From Zygnema cylindricum (taxonomy: Eukaryota; Streptophyta; Zygnematophyceae; Zygnematales; Zygnemataceae), in contig JBBHKE010003256.1 in the NCBI GenBank assembly GCA_037447655.1, positions 113,305-130,095 of the forward strand: a stretch of DNA of 16,791 nt. The letters run 5' to 3'. The notes below the pieces were generated by a model. That model searched no databases. It was not told the origin of the DNA and saw only the letters and a list, made by a program, of their open reading frames with translations. How positions within the stretch are numbered: the stretch's first letter is position 1; every line of letters begins with the position of its first letter. Shown in pieces: positions 1 through 8,995 of this stretch. Both the position numbers and the translations under genes were made by a program.

Positions 1-59
1 GAAAGTGAAACGTCGAGGTAACGTGGTGGTTTCCAGTTGTTCTGTACTGTACTGTGCAC

Positions 60-164
60 AAGACCGGACCGACACATGAAAAGACTTGACCGACGCATGT
101 AACGATTCGTACGGTCAAGACCAGGACCAGACCGGCATATGTAATGACGCGTACGGACTGAACC
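60..164. repeat. Degenerate 21-bp tandem repeat with 42-bp higher-order period
   Basis: Five consecutive 21-bp blocks can be laid out from 60. Blocks 1, 2 and 4 share a GACCGRC core followed by ATG. Blocks 3 and 5 share CGTACGG followed by an ACC end. The core GACCGRC recurs at 67, 88 and 130, spacings of 21 and 42. The block is CG-rich compared with the AT-rich DNA to its right. A short open frame crosses it, but nothing suggests coding. Confidence 0.65.
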
Positions 165-185
165 GACGCGAAATGTCCGTTAACA

Positions 186-539
186 AACAGCTCACATGCT
201 CACACGTGTCATGTCATGTCTTGTTGACCTTTGGTGGTGCAATGGAGCTGCAAAGTGAAAGAGGGGATGTGTCTTGTTGTTTCTTATCCTGTCCGCTCTC
301 TCGAAATTCAAACGCTTCTACGTTTTGATACCAGAATACTGCTGATGTGATGACTATCCTTTCTTGGTGACAACATGTGCCGTTAACTTTCCACGTGTTG
401 GTTTTCCAATGAATTGTCAAACGGTGTACCTTCATATTCCACATAATGGCATGGTATTTGCTTGAACAATGCAATTCGACCATGTGGCCAAATAGAACTC
501 ATAAAGTAAAACATTGTAGAGGACACGAATTAAATTACT
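186..539. repeat. Dispersed repeat, left copy (continuous)
   Basis: This stretch matches two separated pieces at the right end of the window in the same orientation. 186-400 matches 15084-15302, including GCTCACATGCTCACACGTGT and the shared stretch around GTCCGCTCTCTCGAAATTC. 408-539 matches 16649-16791, including CATAATGGCATGGTATTTGC. The left copy has only a few bases between the parts, whereas the right copy has about 1.35 kb. It contains CACGTGT boxes. I see no coding capacity. The right copy runs off the window, so the full length of the repeat is unknown. Confidence 0.85.
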
Positions 540-2818
540 CTGAAATGTCACAAAGCTATTATATTTCTATGGATACACTAAAGCAAGGGAGTTCCAATGT
601 TATTTTGGCTTGCTAATATTGCTTTTATAGTTAAAAAAGAGAGAACTAAAAACTAGTGTGGTTCCCATGTATGCGTATTGTTATAAACATAATGTTATAC
701 AATTAAACGTTTTACACACAAATGAGCATTGAGGGGAAATAAGGGAGAATTTGAGAAGAAATTGAGGGGAAATTGAGGAAAATTGAGAGAATATTGAGCT
801 AAAGTACGAGTGAAGTGGAAAATGAAAGTGAGAAAGTATTTTGTAAAAATGTGAGGTACATAAAAGGAGTAGGAGGTGAATTAGAGTGACTTTTGGTAGG
901 TTTGGAAATTTTGGAAAATGGCGAAGAATTTTCATTTCTTTACCTCTTCTTTTCTTAACCCCTTTTTTTTCTGAACCCCTTTTTCTTTTTCATGCAATGT
1001 ATGTATTTAGAGAGATGGAGAAATTTAGAATGCCAAGTTGTAGTTTTAGGAAGAAATAAAAAAACAGAAAGAGGTAGTTGAAAGTTTTCACGAAAGCTTG
1101 GACTCTCTTGTACATTTTTGACCATAAAAACGTTCACTTGCCTTTTTTTTTACTTTCTTTATTTGGTTGTGTGTGTGTTTTTTTTTCGCTCACAAATAAT
1201 TTATCAACCGATTAATTTTAAAATATTTTCAATTGTTCAATTTTACGACCAATTTTGCGTTTCCAATAGTTTTCGCACATTAAACCTGTGGTTCTGAACA
1301 TTCTTTTTGTGGTTTTTTCTATAATTTTAACCTTTGTTCGAGAAAAATTTAGTGTTCAAACCCTATAAAACCCAAGAAAGCTTGCATAAAAAAACAATAA
1401 TTAAATCGACTTTTTTTTATGGGTGGATGGTTAAGGAGTACTTGAGATTCTATTAATTCTTAAAAATAATAGGTCTTACTGATGATGTTAATAAACCACA
1501 TAGTCTAGTTAAATCTACATTGTTTTTTTTACTGAAACTAAAAAAAAATCATTTTTTCTTAGCATATTTTCAATTTTTATTTTTTGTCGTCTTTGATTTT
1601 TTCTTTCACCTACAAAATTTTACTCATGTAAAAACTATTTTTACAGTCACTCCTGATGATGATAGTTAATGCAATAAAAGTGAGTTCATCTTTAAATCTT
1701 TTAACATTACTTTTAACAATCTTCATGACAACTTTTTCCGTTAGTACAATTTACAACTGAAAAGACTTTTGGTACACTAAAAAAATGTTGATAGAAAAAA
1801 GAACTTCCCTCAGTAAAATTGAATCGCTAAAGATATTCACGGTTATTTGAAAACAAACAAAAAACAATCACGAAGCTAAAACAAAAAGAGGTCAGAAAAA
1901 AACTAAAATCAGTAGAGAAGTATTGAGATTGTAGATGGACAATAGGGATGTTTATTGGAGAACTAATTGATTTTTTTTGTTTTTGAGATGGAGTAGAGAG
2001 TTTTAATGCAAGAATTAACTACCAACTAATGGAAAATGGACTATTTTTTTCTTAAATCCAAGCTCAAAACCTACTTTCAAAATGCAATTTAACTTTTATC
2101 CGCGGAAAATTTAAAACACATCATTTTTAGACTGGGATACCTTTCACATTTTCTTAAAAACAGGTGAATTTAATTATAAGTAGAGAATCCTTTGACAGAG
2201 GCATAAAATAGAGTGGAGTTATGACCTAAAGTCCTAAAGAACTTAATAGCTAGATTTCACTTTTTTAAGATTTTCACATTCAATCGAGGATAAAAGATAA
2301 TAAAAATAACAAACATCAGAGTCAGAAAAGAAAATTGAAATTGGAAAAACTCCAAGGATGTAACAAAAAGGGCGCGAAAAACATGTGCTGAAATTATATT
2401 AAAAGTTTCAAATCTTTTGCCAAAAAGGGAAAAGAAGGAAAGAAGGAAAAAAACAGATGGTAAATCAAAAAGAGGGACCGAGATCGTTCTCCATGGCTCA
2501 TAATCCTTCAAAAGATTACAATTTAACAGCATTTCAAAAAGCCAACGCAACAAAAATAATAATTTTAAAGGTTAATAAAATCTCTATCACCAAAACTATT
2601 AAACCCCGTAAAACAAACTTTACATCCACATTATTTTTCCTCCAAAACCAGTCAAACGCGTGTCCTTTCAACCTCCATTAAAAAAAAAACATCATAATTA
2701 CTTCCTTAACTCTACCATGATATATTTCCCCCCACCATATCCACTCTCTTCTTATCTCTCCCTCTTTCTTCAAGCTAAAAATCCTCCAAAGTTCAAAATT
2801 GACAACCTTTCCAATCCA
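540..2818. other. AT-rich intergenic region, no gene recognised
   Basis: This region is AT-rich with many homopolymer runs. The short open frames in it have low-complexity Phe/Leu/Lys/Asn-rich translations and no recognisable motif. Low-complexity stretches include a purine-rich run of TTGAGGGGAAA-like units at about 724-800 and a pyrimidine-rich run at about 930-1000 in which AACCCCTTTTT occurs twice. I see no RNA gene, transposon termini or domain signature. Confidence 0.6.
724..800. repeat. Short purine-rich degenerate repeat
   Basis: ATTGAGGGGAAA-like units recur irregularly (near 727 and 764, with shorter ATTGAG echoes up to about 796). The top strand is almost entirely A, G and T. It is a simple-sequence tract with no sign of function. 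Confidence 0.5.
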
Positions 2819-4231
2819 CTACTCTCCAAATGGATAAGTTCCCAATATTTCTTCGACATCAACCAACGCCTTGAGGGGCCTTAAAGCTTTTGAAAAAAAC
2901 GACAAATACAAAATCAAAACGATTTACGAGTATAGATGTCACATAATTCCACAAACGCCCCTCAACTTAAGAGTCGTAAACCACTCCAGTTGCTTGCAAT
3001 CTGGCCAAACAAGTGCCAAACTTTATACGGAAATCCGTTTTTTCAGTCTCATTTTGTTTAAAAATATTTCGCAAGCGCATGTTTTTTCCAAAGTGTACCA
3101 AATAGATATTTTTTCTCCTAACTGACTTGATGCATCATTTTTCATCGAAGGTGCCCTCGATTCCAGGCGGCACTTCCAATTTTTTTGGAGGATCTCCCCA
3201 TTGGCCACAAGAAGAAATAACCATTCCCGAAAAGTTCCAAACCTCAAAAGTGCAACTTTTTCTTTCCGTAACCTTTCTCGTATCAACCTCCAATGGTGAT
3301 TTTACCCCGTTTTATCATTGTTGAATATCGATGATCGCCGACATGAGAATTGTGAGCCCACACTATTCCTCCTAGTTGTTTCTTCGCGTCACTACCCTCA
3401 CGCTTTTTTCCACAATTTGGATAAAGCTTGAATTAGACGCTGAAAAGTATCGGCCATATGAGAATTCCTTACATTCCAGGATTTTCCATCTCCAAGAACC
3501 ATTGTTTGGAAATAATTTTCAACATCTCGTACCACAATCGCATTTTCTCGAGAGTTAAAAATATTGCTATCAGGATCCTTTGGATCGTCATTGTGATCGC
3601 AATCATGGGAAGGCAATTTCTCTTTAAGAATTTTCTATAAAACTGCGATAAAGGAATTACGACATCCTTCCGGTTTTAATAACAGCAAACGAGCATATCG
3701 TTTTTTGTTTCATCGAAACAAGCGTAATATTTTCGCCATTTCTGGATCAATTTTTTCCAACTCTTCTATAACCGCATCAATCGATTCGTCGAGACCGTAA
3801 AAACCAACTCTATGATATGGATCCAGTTTACTGTTAAAATCTTTGAGCCATTCAAAAAAATCCACCATTTCTTCATTCACCCACATCTACGTCGGCCATC
3901 GTTTGAATTCTGTTTCCGAAACTTTTTTCGCAGATTCTCCGATTCCCTTTGTCACATACTGATGAATCACATAACAAGAACGCCAATCTCCTTCGACAGA
4001 AATAAACCGGAACTTAATTAGAGAATTGGGGTTTGAAAAAAGCTCTCGTGAAATAATTTTTCGGATGCGATAAAATTTGTAAGTACCATGAGAAGGTTCT
4101 CCAAGTATTACTACTGGATAATTGGCAAGCTGATTGGAAAAAGATTTCAGTTCCGTTACGGGGGACTGAACTGAAATTGCGGTTGCAATCTGCGCCTTCA
4201 AAAAATACTTTTCCAAGACTGTGACTCTCAA
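2819..4231 (-). pseudogene. Erythromycin esterase family (bacterial-type) pseudogene
   Basis: I recognise this by family motifs in order on the minus strand. ILGEPSHGTYKFY (about 4070-4110) matches the GE-x-x-HG block. FISVEGDWRSCYVI (about 3970-4010) follows, then FFEWLKDFN and RVGFYGLDE (about 3790-3860), SWNVRNSHMADT (about 3430-3480), and GIVWAHNSHVGDHR (about 3325-3370), the second conserved His block. VPPGIEGTFDEK (about 3145-3180), GVVY, NRFDFVF and a C-terminal GTYPFGE ending at TAG 2819-2821 complete the series. The family is known for hydrolases that open macrolide lactones; many members have unknown substrates. The gene is broken. One frame from 4231 to 3398 holds in-frame stops at 3887-3889 (TAG, where relatives have Trp in an FPTWMW-like motif), 3710-3712 (TGA) and 3635-3637 (TAG). 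A frameshift follows near an A-run at about 3400, with more shifts between 3290 and 2880. The start is unclear: 4231 is a TTG in frame, and no convincing ATG or signal peptide is seen. The composition is AT-rich like the surroundings. I see no introns, but decay could hide them. Confidence 0.85.
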
Positions 4232-4578
4232 TCCATGGCGGATTTACCAAGTCTTCCTTTTGTCACTCTTGTTAGTGATTCTAAACAATAGACTTTTGTT
4301 AGTGAAAAATTACAAACTTCAAATCAATTTTTTTTGTAAATCATCAGCTTTAGAAGCAAGTCCTTCACTTTATACGAAAATTTACAAAGCATACAGGAAG
4401 CATTGAATATTATTCTGTCCAAGCAAAAGGTAAATTGTGAAGATGCAAAGCTCTTCATCAGTTTTTTCTGCCTCTCTGTTTTAAGTTTCTAATTGGCCCA
4501 TTGACTTTCGTACTAAACTTGTAAAACATACTTTTCATATCTTGCGAAAACGTATGGAAATATTCTATGAGGTTAGCC
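4232..4578. other. AT-rich spacer upstream of the esterase pseudogene
   Basis: This would hold the 5' end or promoter of the decayed minus-strand gene. I find no clear TATA box, and no N-terminal coding extension remains open. Confidence 0.4.
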
Positions 4579-4686
4579 CGTATTATACTCGTTTGATACG
4601 CGAACTTTGGCTTAAACACGCGTTTACATACGCGTACGTGACGATTAGCAGCGCGTTAATTATCCGTATGATCCGCGTATAATACG
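4579..4686. repeat. CG-rich segment bounded by a 10-bp inverted repeat
   Basis: CGTATTATAC at 4579-4588 and GTATAATACG at 4677-4686 are exact reverse complements, 88 bp apart. The interior is unusually rich in CG and ACGCG motifs (for example ACACGCGTTTACATACGCG). It could be a small MITE-like remnant or a chance palindrome. I could not identify a target-site duplication. Confidence 0.4.
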
Positions 4687-5319
4687 AAAAAACCGTTCAA
4701 TATGGTTTTATTCAATTGCTTTTCGTACATTCGACCTAGAAAACTGCAGCAAGAAGTTGGAACGCTCTTAAAATTAGAAATTCTTAGTAAATATCGAAAA
4801 GAATAGTCTGACACCAATATACTGTACACTTCCGAAACAAGCTTTTTGTAAGCGAAGGAATGTTTTCTTGCTTGAAAAACTTGCTTGTCGTCACGTCACG
4901 TGGCCTCTCACGTGTGAATTTGCATGCAAACTTGCGAAAAGTTCAAAGTCGAACGCTACGATAACTGCAGACACGTCATAGGAGTCACGTCACGCACAAT
5001 GTGATTTTTTACGGAATTCGAATACGTTCCATGCTAACGTGACGCTACACAGCGTCAAAAGCGTCATCATGTACGGATTTCTGAACGCTGAGTGTACTTT
5101 CAGTTCACTGTCGTTTGGCAGTCGAGCGTTCCAACCGTCGAAATTTATGTTCGGTAGTCCTGTCGAAACTGGCGGGAAAAACACGTTTCGCAGTTTTTAC
5201 GACAACTGTTTAAGTCAAAACATGTAGCGTAATCCAATTCATGGAAACGACCTGAAAATTTATATGGAAGCAAAACTGTAAAACCGCGAAAGGAATCGCC
5301 ATCCTCTTGTTGCGATTCC
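4687..5319. other. Spacer upstream of U2 snRNA, rich in ACGT and RY-type palindromes
   Basis: No gene is seen. The stretch holds a CACGTG G-box at 4897-4902 within repeated TCACGT units, the 12-bp palindrome TTTGCATGCAAA at 4919-4930 (an RY-type CATGCA core), and further GTCACGTCACG runs to about 4995. These are plausible transcription factor sites, but the U2 start is more than 400 bp away. A role in U2 expression is speculation. Confidence 0.4.
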
Positions 5320-5331
5320 TCACACGTGTGA
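5320..5331. promoter_or_regulatory. TCACACGTGTGA palindrome upstream of U2
   Basis: This is a perfect 12-bp palindrome with a CACGTG core-type ACGT centre, ending about 89 bp before the U2 5' end. ACGT cores are bound by plant bZIP and bHLH factors. CACGTGTGAA also occurs at about 4910 and TCACACGTGT at about 200 and 15100, so it may simply be a frequent local motif. Confidence 0.35.
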
Positions 5332-5348
5332 ATGGCTGTTCTGAAATT

Positions 5349-5359
5349 CTCCCACAATT
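5349..5359 (+). promoter_or_regulatory. USE-like element of the U2 snRNA gene
   Basis: CTCCCACAATT at about -71 to -61 matches the core (TCCCACA) of the plant snRNA upstream sequence element RTCCCACATCG, with the last three positions and the first position different. The location is right for a plant snRNA promoter. Confidence 0.5.
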
Positions 5360-5388
5360 TTAGACTGCACTTACGTGTTCGGAAACCG

Positions 5389-5394
5389 TATAAC
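5389..5394 (+). promoter_or_regulatory. TATA-like box of the U2 snRNA gene
   Basis: TATAAC begins 31 bp before the U2 5' end, the usual TATA position. The gap from the end of the USE-like motif is 29 bp. That lies between the spacings known for plant Pol II (about 33) and Pol III (about 23) snRNA genes. Confidence 0.55.
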
Positions 5395-5419
5395 ACTACC
5401 TTTTAATGCTTGAAGAAGT

Positions 5420-5610
5420 ATACCTTTCTCGGCCTTTTGGCTAAGATCAAGTGTAGTATCTGTTCTTATCAGTTTAATATCTGATACGTGGCCCATCGGG
5501 CCACACGATATTAACCTTATTTTTCAGAGGGAAGGTTTCAAAGGGCCAGCTTGCTGGTCAGAGACTTCGGTGTCGTCTCGGTATTGCACTACCTCCGAGA
5601 AAGGCACACC
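5420..5610 (+). ncRNA. U2 spliceosomal snRNA
   Basis: This is a full-length U2 gene of about 191 nt. The 5' end ATACCTTTCTCGGCCTTTTG is the plant form. The branch-point recognition segment GTAGTA is at 5453-5458, inside the highly conserved first 65 nt. The stem-loop IIa/IIb region ATATCTGATACGTGGCCC...GGGCCACACGATATTAA follows. The Sm-like site ATTTTTC is at 5519-5525. Stem-loop IV is CTCGGTATTGCACTACCTCCGAG at about 5577-5599, with its conserved loop. The RNA ends ...GGCACACC, as expected. U2 pairs with the intron branch site in the spliceosome. No damage is visible and promoter elements sit upstream, so the gene is probably functional. The 5' end is set by homology; the 3' end may be off by a few bases. 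Confidence 0.96.
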
Positions 5611-5640
5611 TCTTTCCCCCACGGGAAATAAAAATTTTAA

Positions 5641-5647
5641 AGTGGAA
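5641..5647 (+). terminator. 3'-box-like motif of U2
   Basis: AGTGGAA fits the AGTNNAA part of the plant snRNA 3'-end formation box. It lies about 30 nt past the mature end. The preceding CA dinucleotide of the consensus is farther away than usual, so this is a weak assignment. Confidence 0.4.
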
Positions 5648-5898
5648 AATTTATGGTTAACATGAAATAAATTAATTTCCACGATGATCGATGAAGTCGA
5701 GAGCCACAGCTTTCGTCAGATTTTTCCAGATTCATGAAAAATTGTATAGCTTGATTGTAGAGGAGTAAGCTAAAACGTACGGAATAAGAGGAAATCGCCA
5801 CCTGGTTACGAATCTATAAAAAGAAAAAAAGCAAGAAAGTGAACTGAAATGCTAAAATTTATTAGTAAAGAGTGAAACATCTGTCACTATGAAGAACA
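5648..5898. other. Spacer after U2
   Basis: AT-rich sequence with no feature I can support. Confidence 0.4.
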
Positions 5899-6028
5899 GA
5901 AAAAGAAATAAAATGTAATTCAATTAATTGATAAAAAAAGAGGAGCGGCTAGAAAATGGAAAAAGAAATAGAATGTAATTCAATCAATTGATAAAAAAAG
6001 AGGAGCGGCTAGAAAATGGAGAAAGAAT
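5899..6028. repeat. 60-bp direct tandem duplication
   Basis: Unit 1 (5899-5958) and unit 2 (5959-6018) differ at only about two positions. A partial third copy of about 10 bp begins at 6019. Each unit contains AGAGGAGCGGCTAGAAAATG. The near identity marks a recent duplication in an A/G-rich tract. Confidence 0.9.
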
Positions 6029-6679
6029 AAAAAACCCTATTAATGTGGAAAAGCCGAGGTGGTAAAATTAAGGTGGTAAAGATGGCGAACCATCAAACTG
6101 AAAAAGAAAGAAAACTAAAATGTGAATAGAAATTGGGAAAGTATGTAGAGGGGTTAGAAAGAAAGACGGAAACAAAAACCAAATAGCGGAAATAAAACCA
6201 AATATTGTTAACAAATAGTAAAAGTAAGTTTATTTGAAAATGTGGAATTGACTGTCATATGTACAACTACAGAGAGAAAATAGCTAATAAGAATATTTAC
6301 GTTATTATTGGCCCATAATCTCAGATTTTTTTTTGCTCTTGATTAGTTTCTGAATATCATTAGGAATCACCAGTGTGGCACTTTCGGTACATTGATCTAG
6401 GAGCAAAATTAAGACGTTCTCTAGAAAAATTTCATAGAGATCTATATCGAAGAATAACATCACTTCTGAAAGGGCCAGATTATTTTTATTTGTCAAATTA
6501 TCTTTTCAAATGTAAGTTTTCCCTACATTATTATGAACGTGCAATGAGTTGTGGTCTCTAGCAAAAGGACCATTTGAGTATTAAGATCAATTACCAACAT
6601 TGGTGCAAATCTAGATTTTTGTCGGTTCTTGAACAGACCACCATAACCACACTAAACTAAGATGTAGGAATTTAATGTG
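6029..6679. other. AT-rich spacer, no gene recognised
   Basis: The sequence begins purine-rich and then becomes ordinary AT-rich DNA. Two overlapping short open frames on opposite strands at about 6305-6561 show no motif, and neither has support. Confidence 0.45.
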
Positions 6680-7000
6680 AACGGTGGCCCGATGGTTTTA
6701 TGACAAATGTTACGGTACGTTTACGTGTGAATGAAGGAAAAACTATGTGATGTAAAATGAACCTTAAACTAGTTCAACAACTTTTTTTTCGCCAAGGCAC
6801 ATTACCTGCCGTCCACAAGTGTGCTTCAATAGTGGCACATTGTACCGTATAAGGCCCACATTTTGTTGGCTTTTTAATTTTAGTTCGTAAGTTGTAGAAT
6901 ACAACTGTACATAAATGACAATAAACCGTATTCGAACAGGAGATTTAGACTCAAAGTCTTGAAACGAAACATGATGCTTTCTAGAACTACTACGGTCTAG
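6680..7000. repeat. Local repeat P, copy 1
   Basis: This matches 8441-8725 in the same orientation. Shared landmarks are GTTTTATGACAAATG, TTTACGTGTGA, CGCCAAG-CACATTA, CACAAGTGT-CTTCAA and GGAGATT near the end. Copy 1 sits just outside unit A, while copy 2 is inside it. It is non-coding, and no transposon hallmark was found. Confidence 0.75.
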
Positions 7001-7690
7001 GCATCTGCGACTTTAGGAGAAAATAATCGTACACGTAAATGAGAGTGGTAATGGTAGTGGTAGTGGATAATGTAAAGGCTTCCATTAGTTTGTTTATAGC
7101 GCATTGGGTTGATGCATGGGAAAGAGTAGCTTCAGATTCCTATAACGGTCGTTTACATCTCCGCGGTGTAAAACTTGAATGTGAAACTTAAAAGGCTGTT
7201 TGGGAACACTTGGCTACGGTTACTTTGCTAGATGGAGGACTGAAGAATGTTTTTGAATGTTTCTTTACAAATGATATTCTACTTTTCTACAATAAGGTTT
7301 TGAAGGATGCCTACGTCATGCGACAGCAACACGTTTGGGAGTTGTAATGCGAGTCACGGTATATTGCAACACAAATCGGTTTCTTCCTCTTTTGTTTGTT
7401 TTTTTCGGAGAATCCTTGCCAGATAATCACCTCGCGTTCAGCTTGTCAAGGAGCGAGGGGCCAGCATAAAACGAAGAGCAGAAAGTTGGGAAACAGGAAT
7501 CGAGGAATTGTTGTGGAGGGAAGGAAGTTAGCTTCCTGGTTGTCTATCAGGAGAGAGCGCACCGGCTAATATGTTTCCCATAGGGTGAATTATAAAAATC
7601 TACTTTTGTGTTTGTCAATAGCGAATGAAATGAATTTAGTAAAAAATTCATGGTTATGGTTAGTCAAATTCCTTTCAACCAAATGGGTTT

Positions 7691-7722
7691 CCCACCTCAG
7701 ACTTCATGTCGTTTGAGGTGGG
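7691..7722. repeat. Perfect 9-bp hairpin in unit A
   Basis: CCCACCTCA (7691-7699) and TGAGGTGGG (7714-7722) flank a 14-nt loop. Unit B keeps the left arm (TTTCCCACCTCAGACTT) but not the right. Confidence 0.6.
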
Positions 7723-8164
7723 CCACTCGCAACAAAGTGAAGCACAAAGTACTTCTGAGTATTCAAAACAGCAAAATTGGAAAACCGTAATCAGGTAAAA
7801 TCGTTCTACTCATGACCCACTGTCTAAATAGTGTGGAACACTGTGGACTACAACTATTGTGAACTCTAAAACAAGGGGAACGACGCAGTCACATAGGACA
7901 TATTGTGGTGACAATATATGTCATTTTGACAACACCCTTTCTCATCTGGATTTTAAGTCTCCGCACCATAATTATGTATGATAATCAATTGCCCATGTCA
8001 CAGCTGACCAGCTCATGTGGAATCGGAAATCAAAAGTACACCCATTATGTGTGGGACCAACATTAGTGTGGGTGCAAACAGTTTACATCCCACAATGTTG
8101 AGTTTAGACTACGGATAGGCATGGACCACCTAATACAGGGGTTGGATTATTAGTGAGGGCCAAG

Positions 8165-8425
8165 CTACATGGCGTGAAAAAGTCAATATCTCAATCAACC
8201 GAAAATAGGTTGTTCGCATGAATTGTCGCAATCGGATATGTGTTAGAGAAGTTATTGTTTTGGTAGAAAGACAATCCACGGCTCTGCAGAGTTAGTTTAG
8301 GCCACAGATTGTGTCAGATTATTGTAATTTTGCACCATTTTTAGCATAGTACATATTGAGTTGGCCAACTACAAACTAGTGTGGCCGAATTGGGTAAGAG
8401 ATTCCACCACAATGCGAACATGAGA
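8165..8425. repeat. Local repeat R, copy 1 (unit A)
   Basis: This matches 8738-8995 and 11640-11895. Shared sequence includes GTGAAAAAGTCAA, GTTATTGTTTTGGT, TCAGATTATTGTAATTT-like sequence and CTACAAACTAGTGTGGCC near the end. It is non-coding. Confidence 0.85.
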
Positions 8426-8440
8426 AGATGTATGACAATA

Positions 8441-8725
8441 ATGCGAATGGTAGCCCCGACAGTTTTATGACAAATGTCGAGGTGCATTTACGTGTGACTT
8501 TAGGCCACATTCTCCGATGTAAACGAATCTTAAAATAGTGCAAATAAATTGTCTTCCGCCAAGCCACATTATCTTTCGTTCACAAGTGTCCTTCAACAAT
8601 GACACATTGAAGTTTTAATTTATTTTCTAAAATGCGCAATAAAAATTTATGGAAAATGGCAAAAAGTTGTCATTGAATTGGAGATTCAGGCCCTACAACG
8701 TCCCGAAACCAAACTTGATGTTTTA
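8441..8725. repeat. Local repeat P, copy 2
   Basis: This is homologous to 6680-7000 and lies between R copies 1 and 2. It is absent at the equivalent point of unit B, so it was either inserted with R copy 2 in unit A or deleted from unit B. Confidence 0.75.
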
Positions 8726-8737
8726 AAGATGGATTAT

Positions 8738-8995
8738 TTGTGTAGGACATGCTATATAGTGTGAAAAAGTCAAATTTTCACCCAACCAAAAATGGTTGTC
8801 GTTGGACATGTGCTGGGAAAGTTATTGTTTTGGTGGGAAGACAGTCCACAGCTCTCCACATTAAGTTTCGGATGTGTCAAATTATTGTAATTTAGCACCA
8901 TTCCAAGCATAGTCCGTATTTGAGTTGGCCTTCTACAAACTAGTGTGGCCGAATTGGGTATGAGATTGCGCTACAATGCAAACATGAAAAGATTT
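8738..8995. repeat. Local repeat R, copy 2 (unit A)
   Basis: This is the second R copy in unit A, with P between the two copies. It keeps GTTATTGTTTTGGTGGGAAG and CTACAAACTAGTGTGGCCGA. Confidence 0.85.

Noticed and set aside
186-539. Long terminal repeats of one large retrotransposon spanning the window
   Set aside because: No primer-binding site, polypurine tract or gag/pol coding sequence is seen between the copies, and the interior holds unrelated genes.
2257-2553. 98-aa minus-strand open frame
   Set aside because: It is Phe/Leu-rich from AT-rich DNA, with no motif, and overlaps another equally unsupported frame on the other strand.
3635-3889. Stop-codon reassignment or readthrough in the esterase relic, perhaps linked to the TCA-anticodon tRNA-like sequence
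   Set aside because: Both TAG and TGA stops occur together with frameshifts, and the tRNA-like sequence lacks T33. Simple pseudogene decay explains the data.
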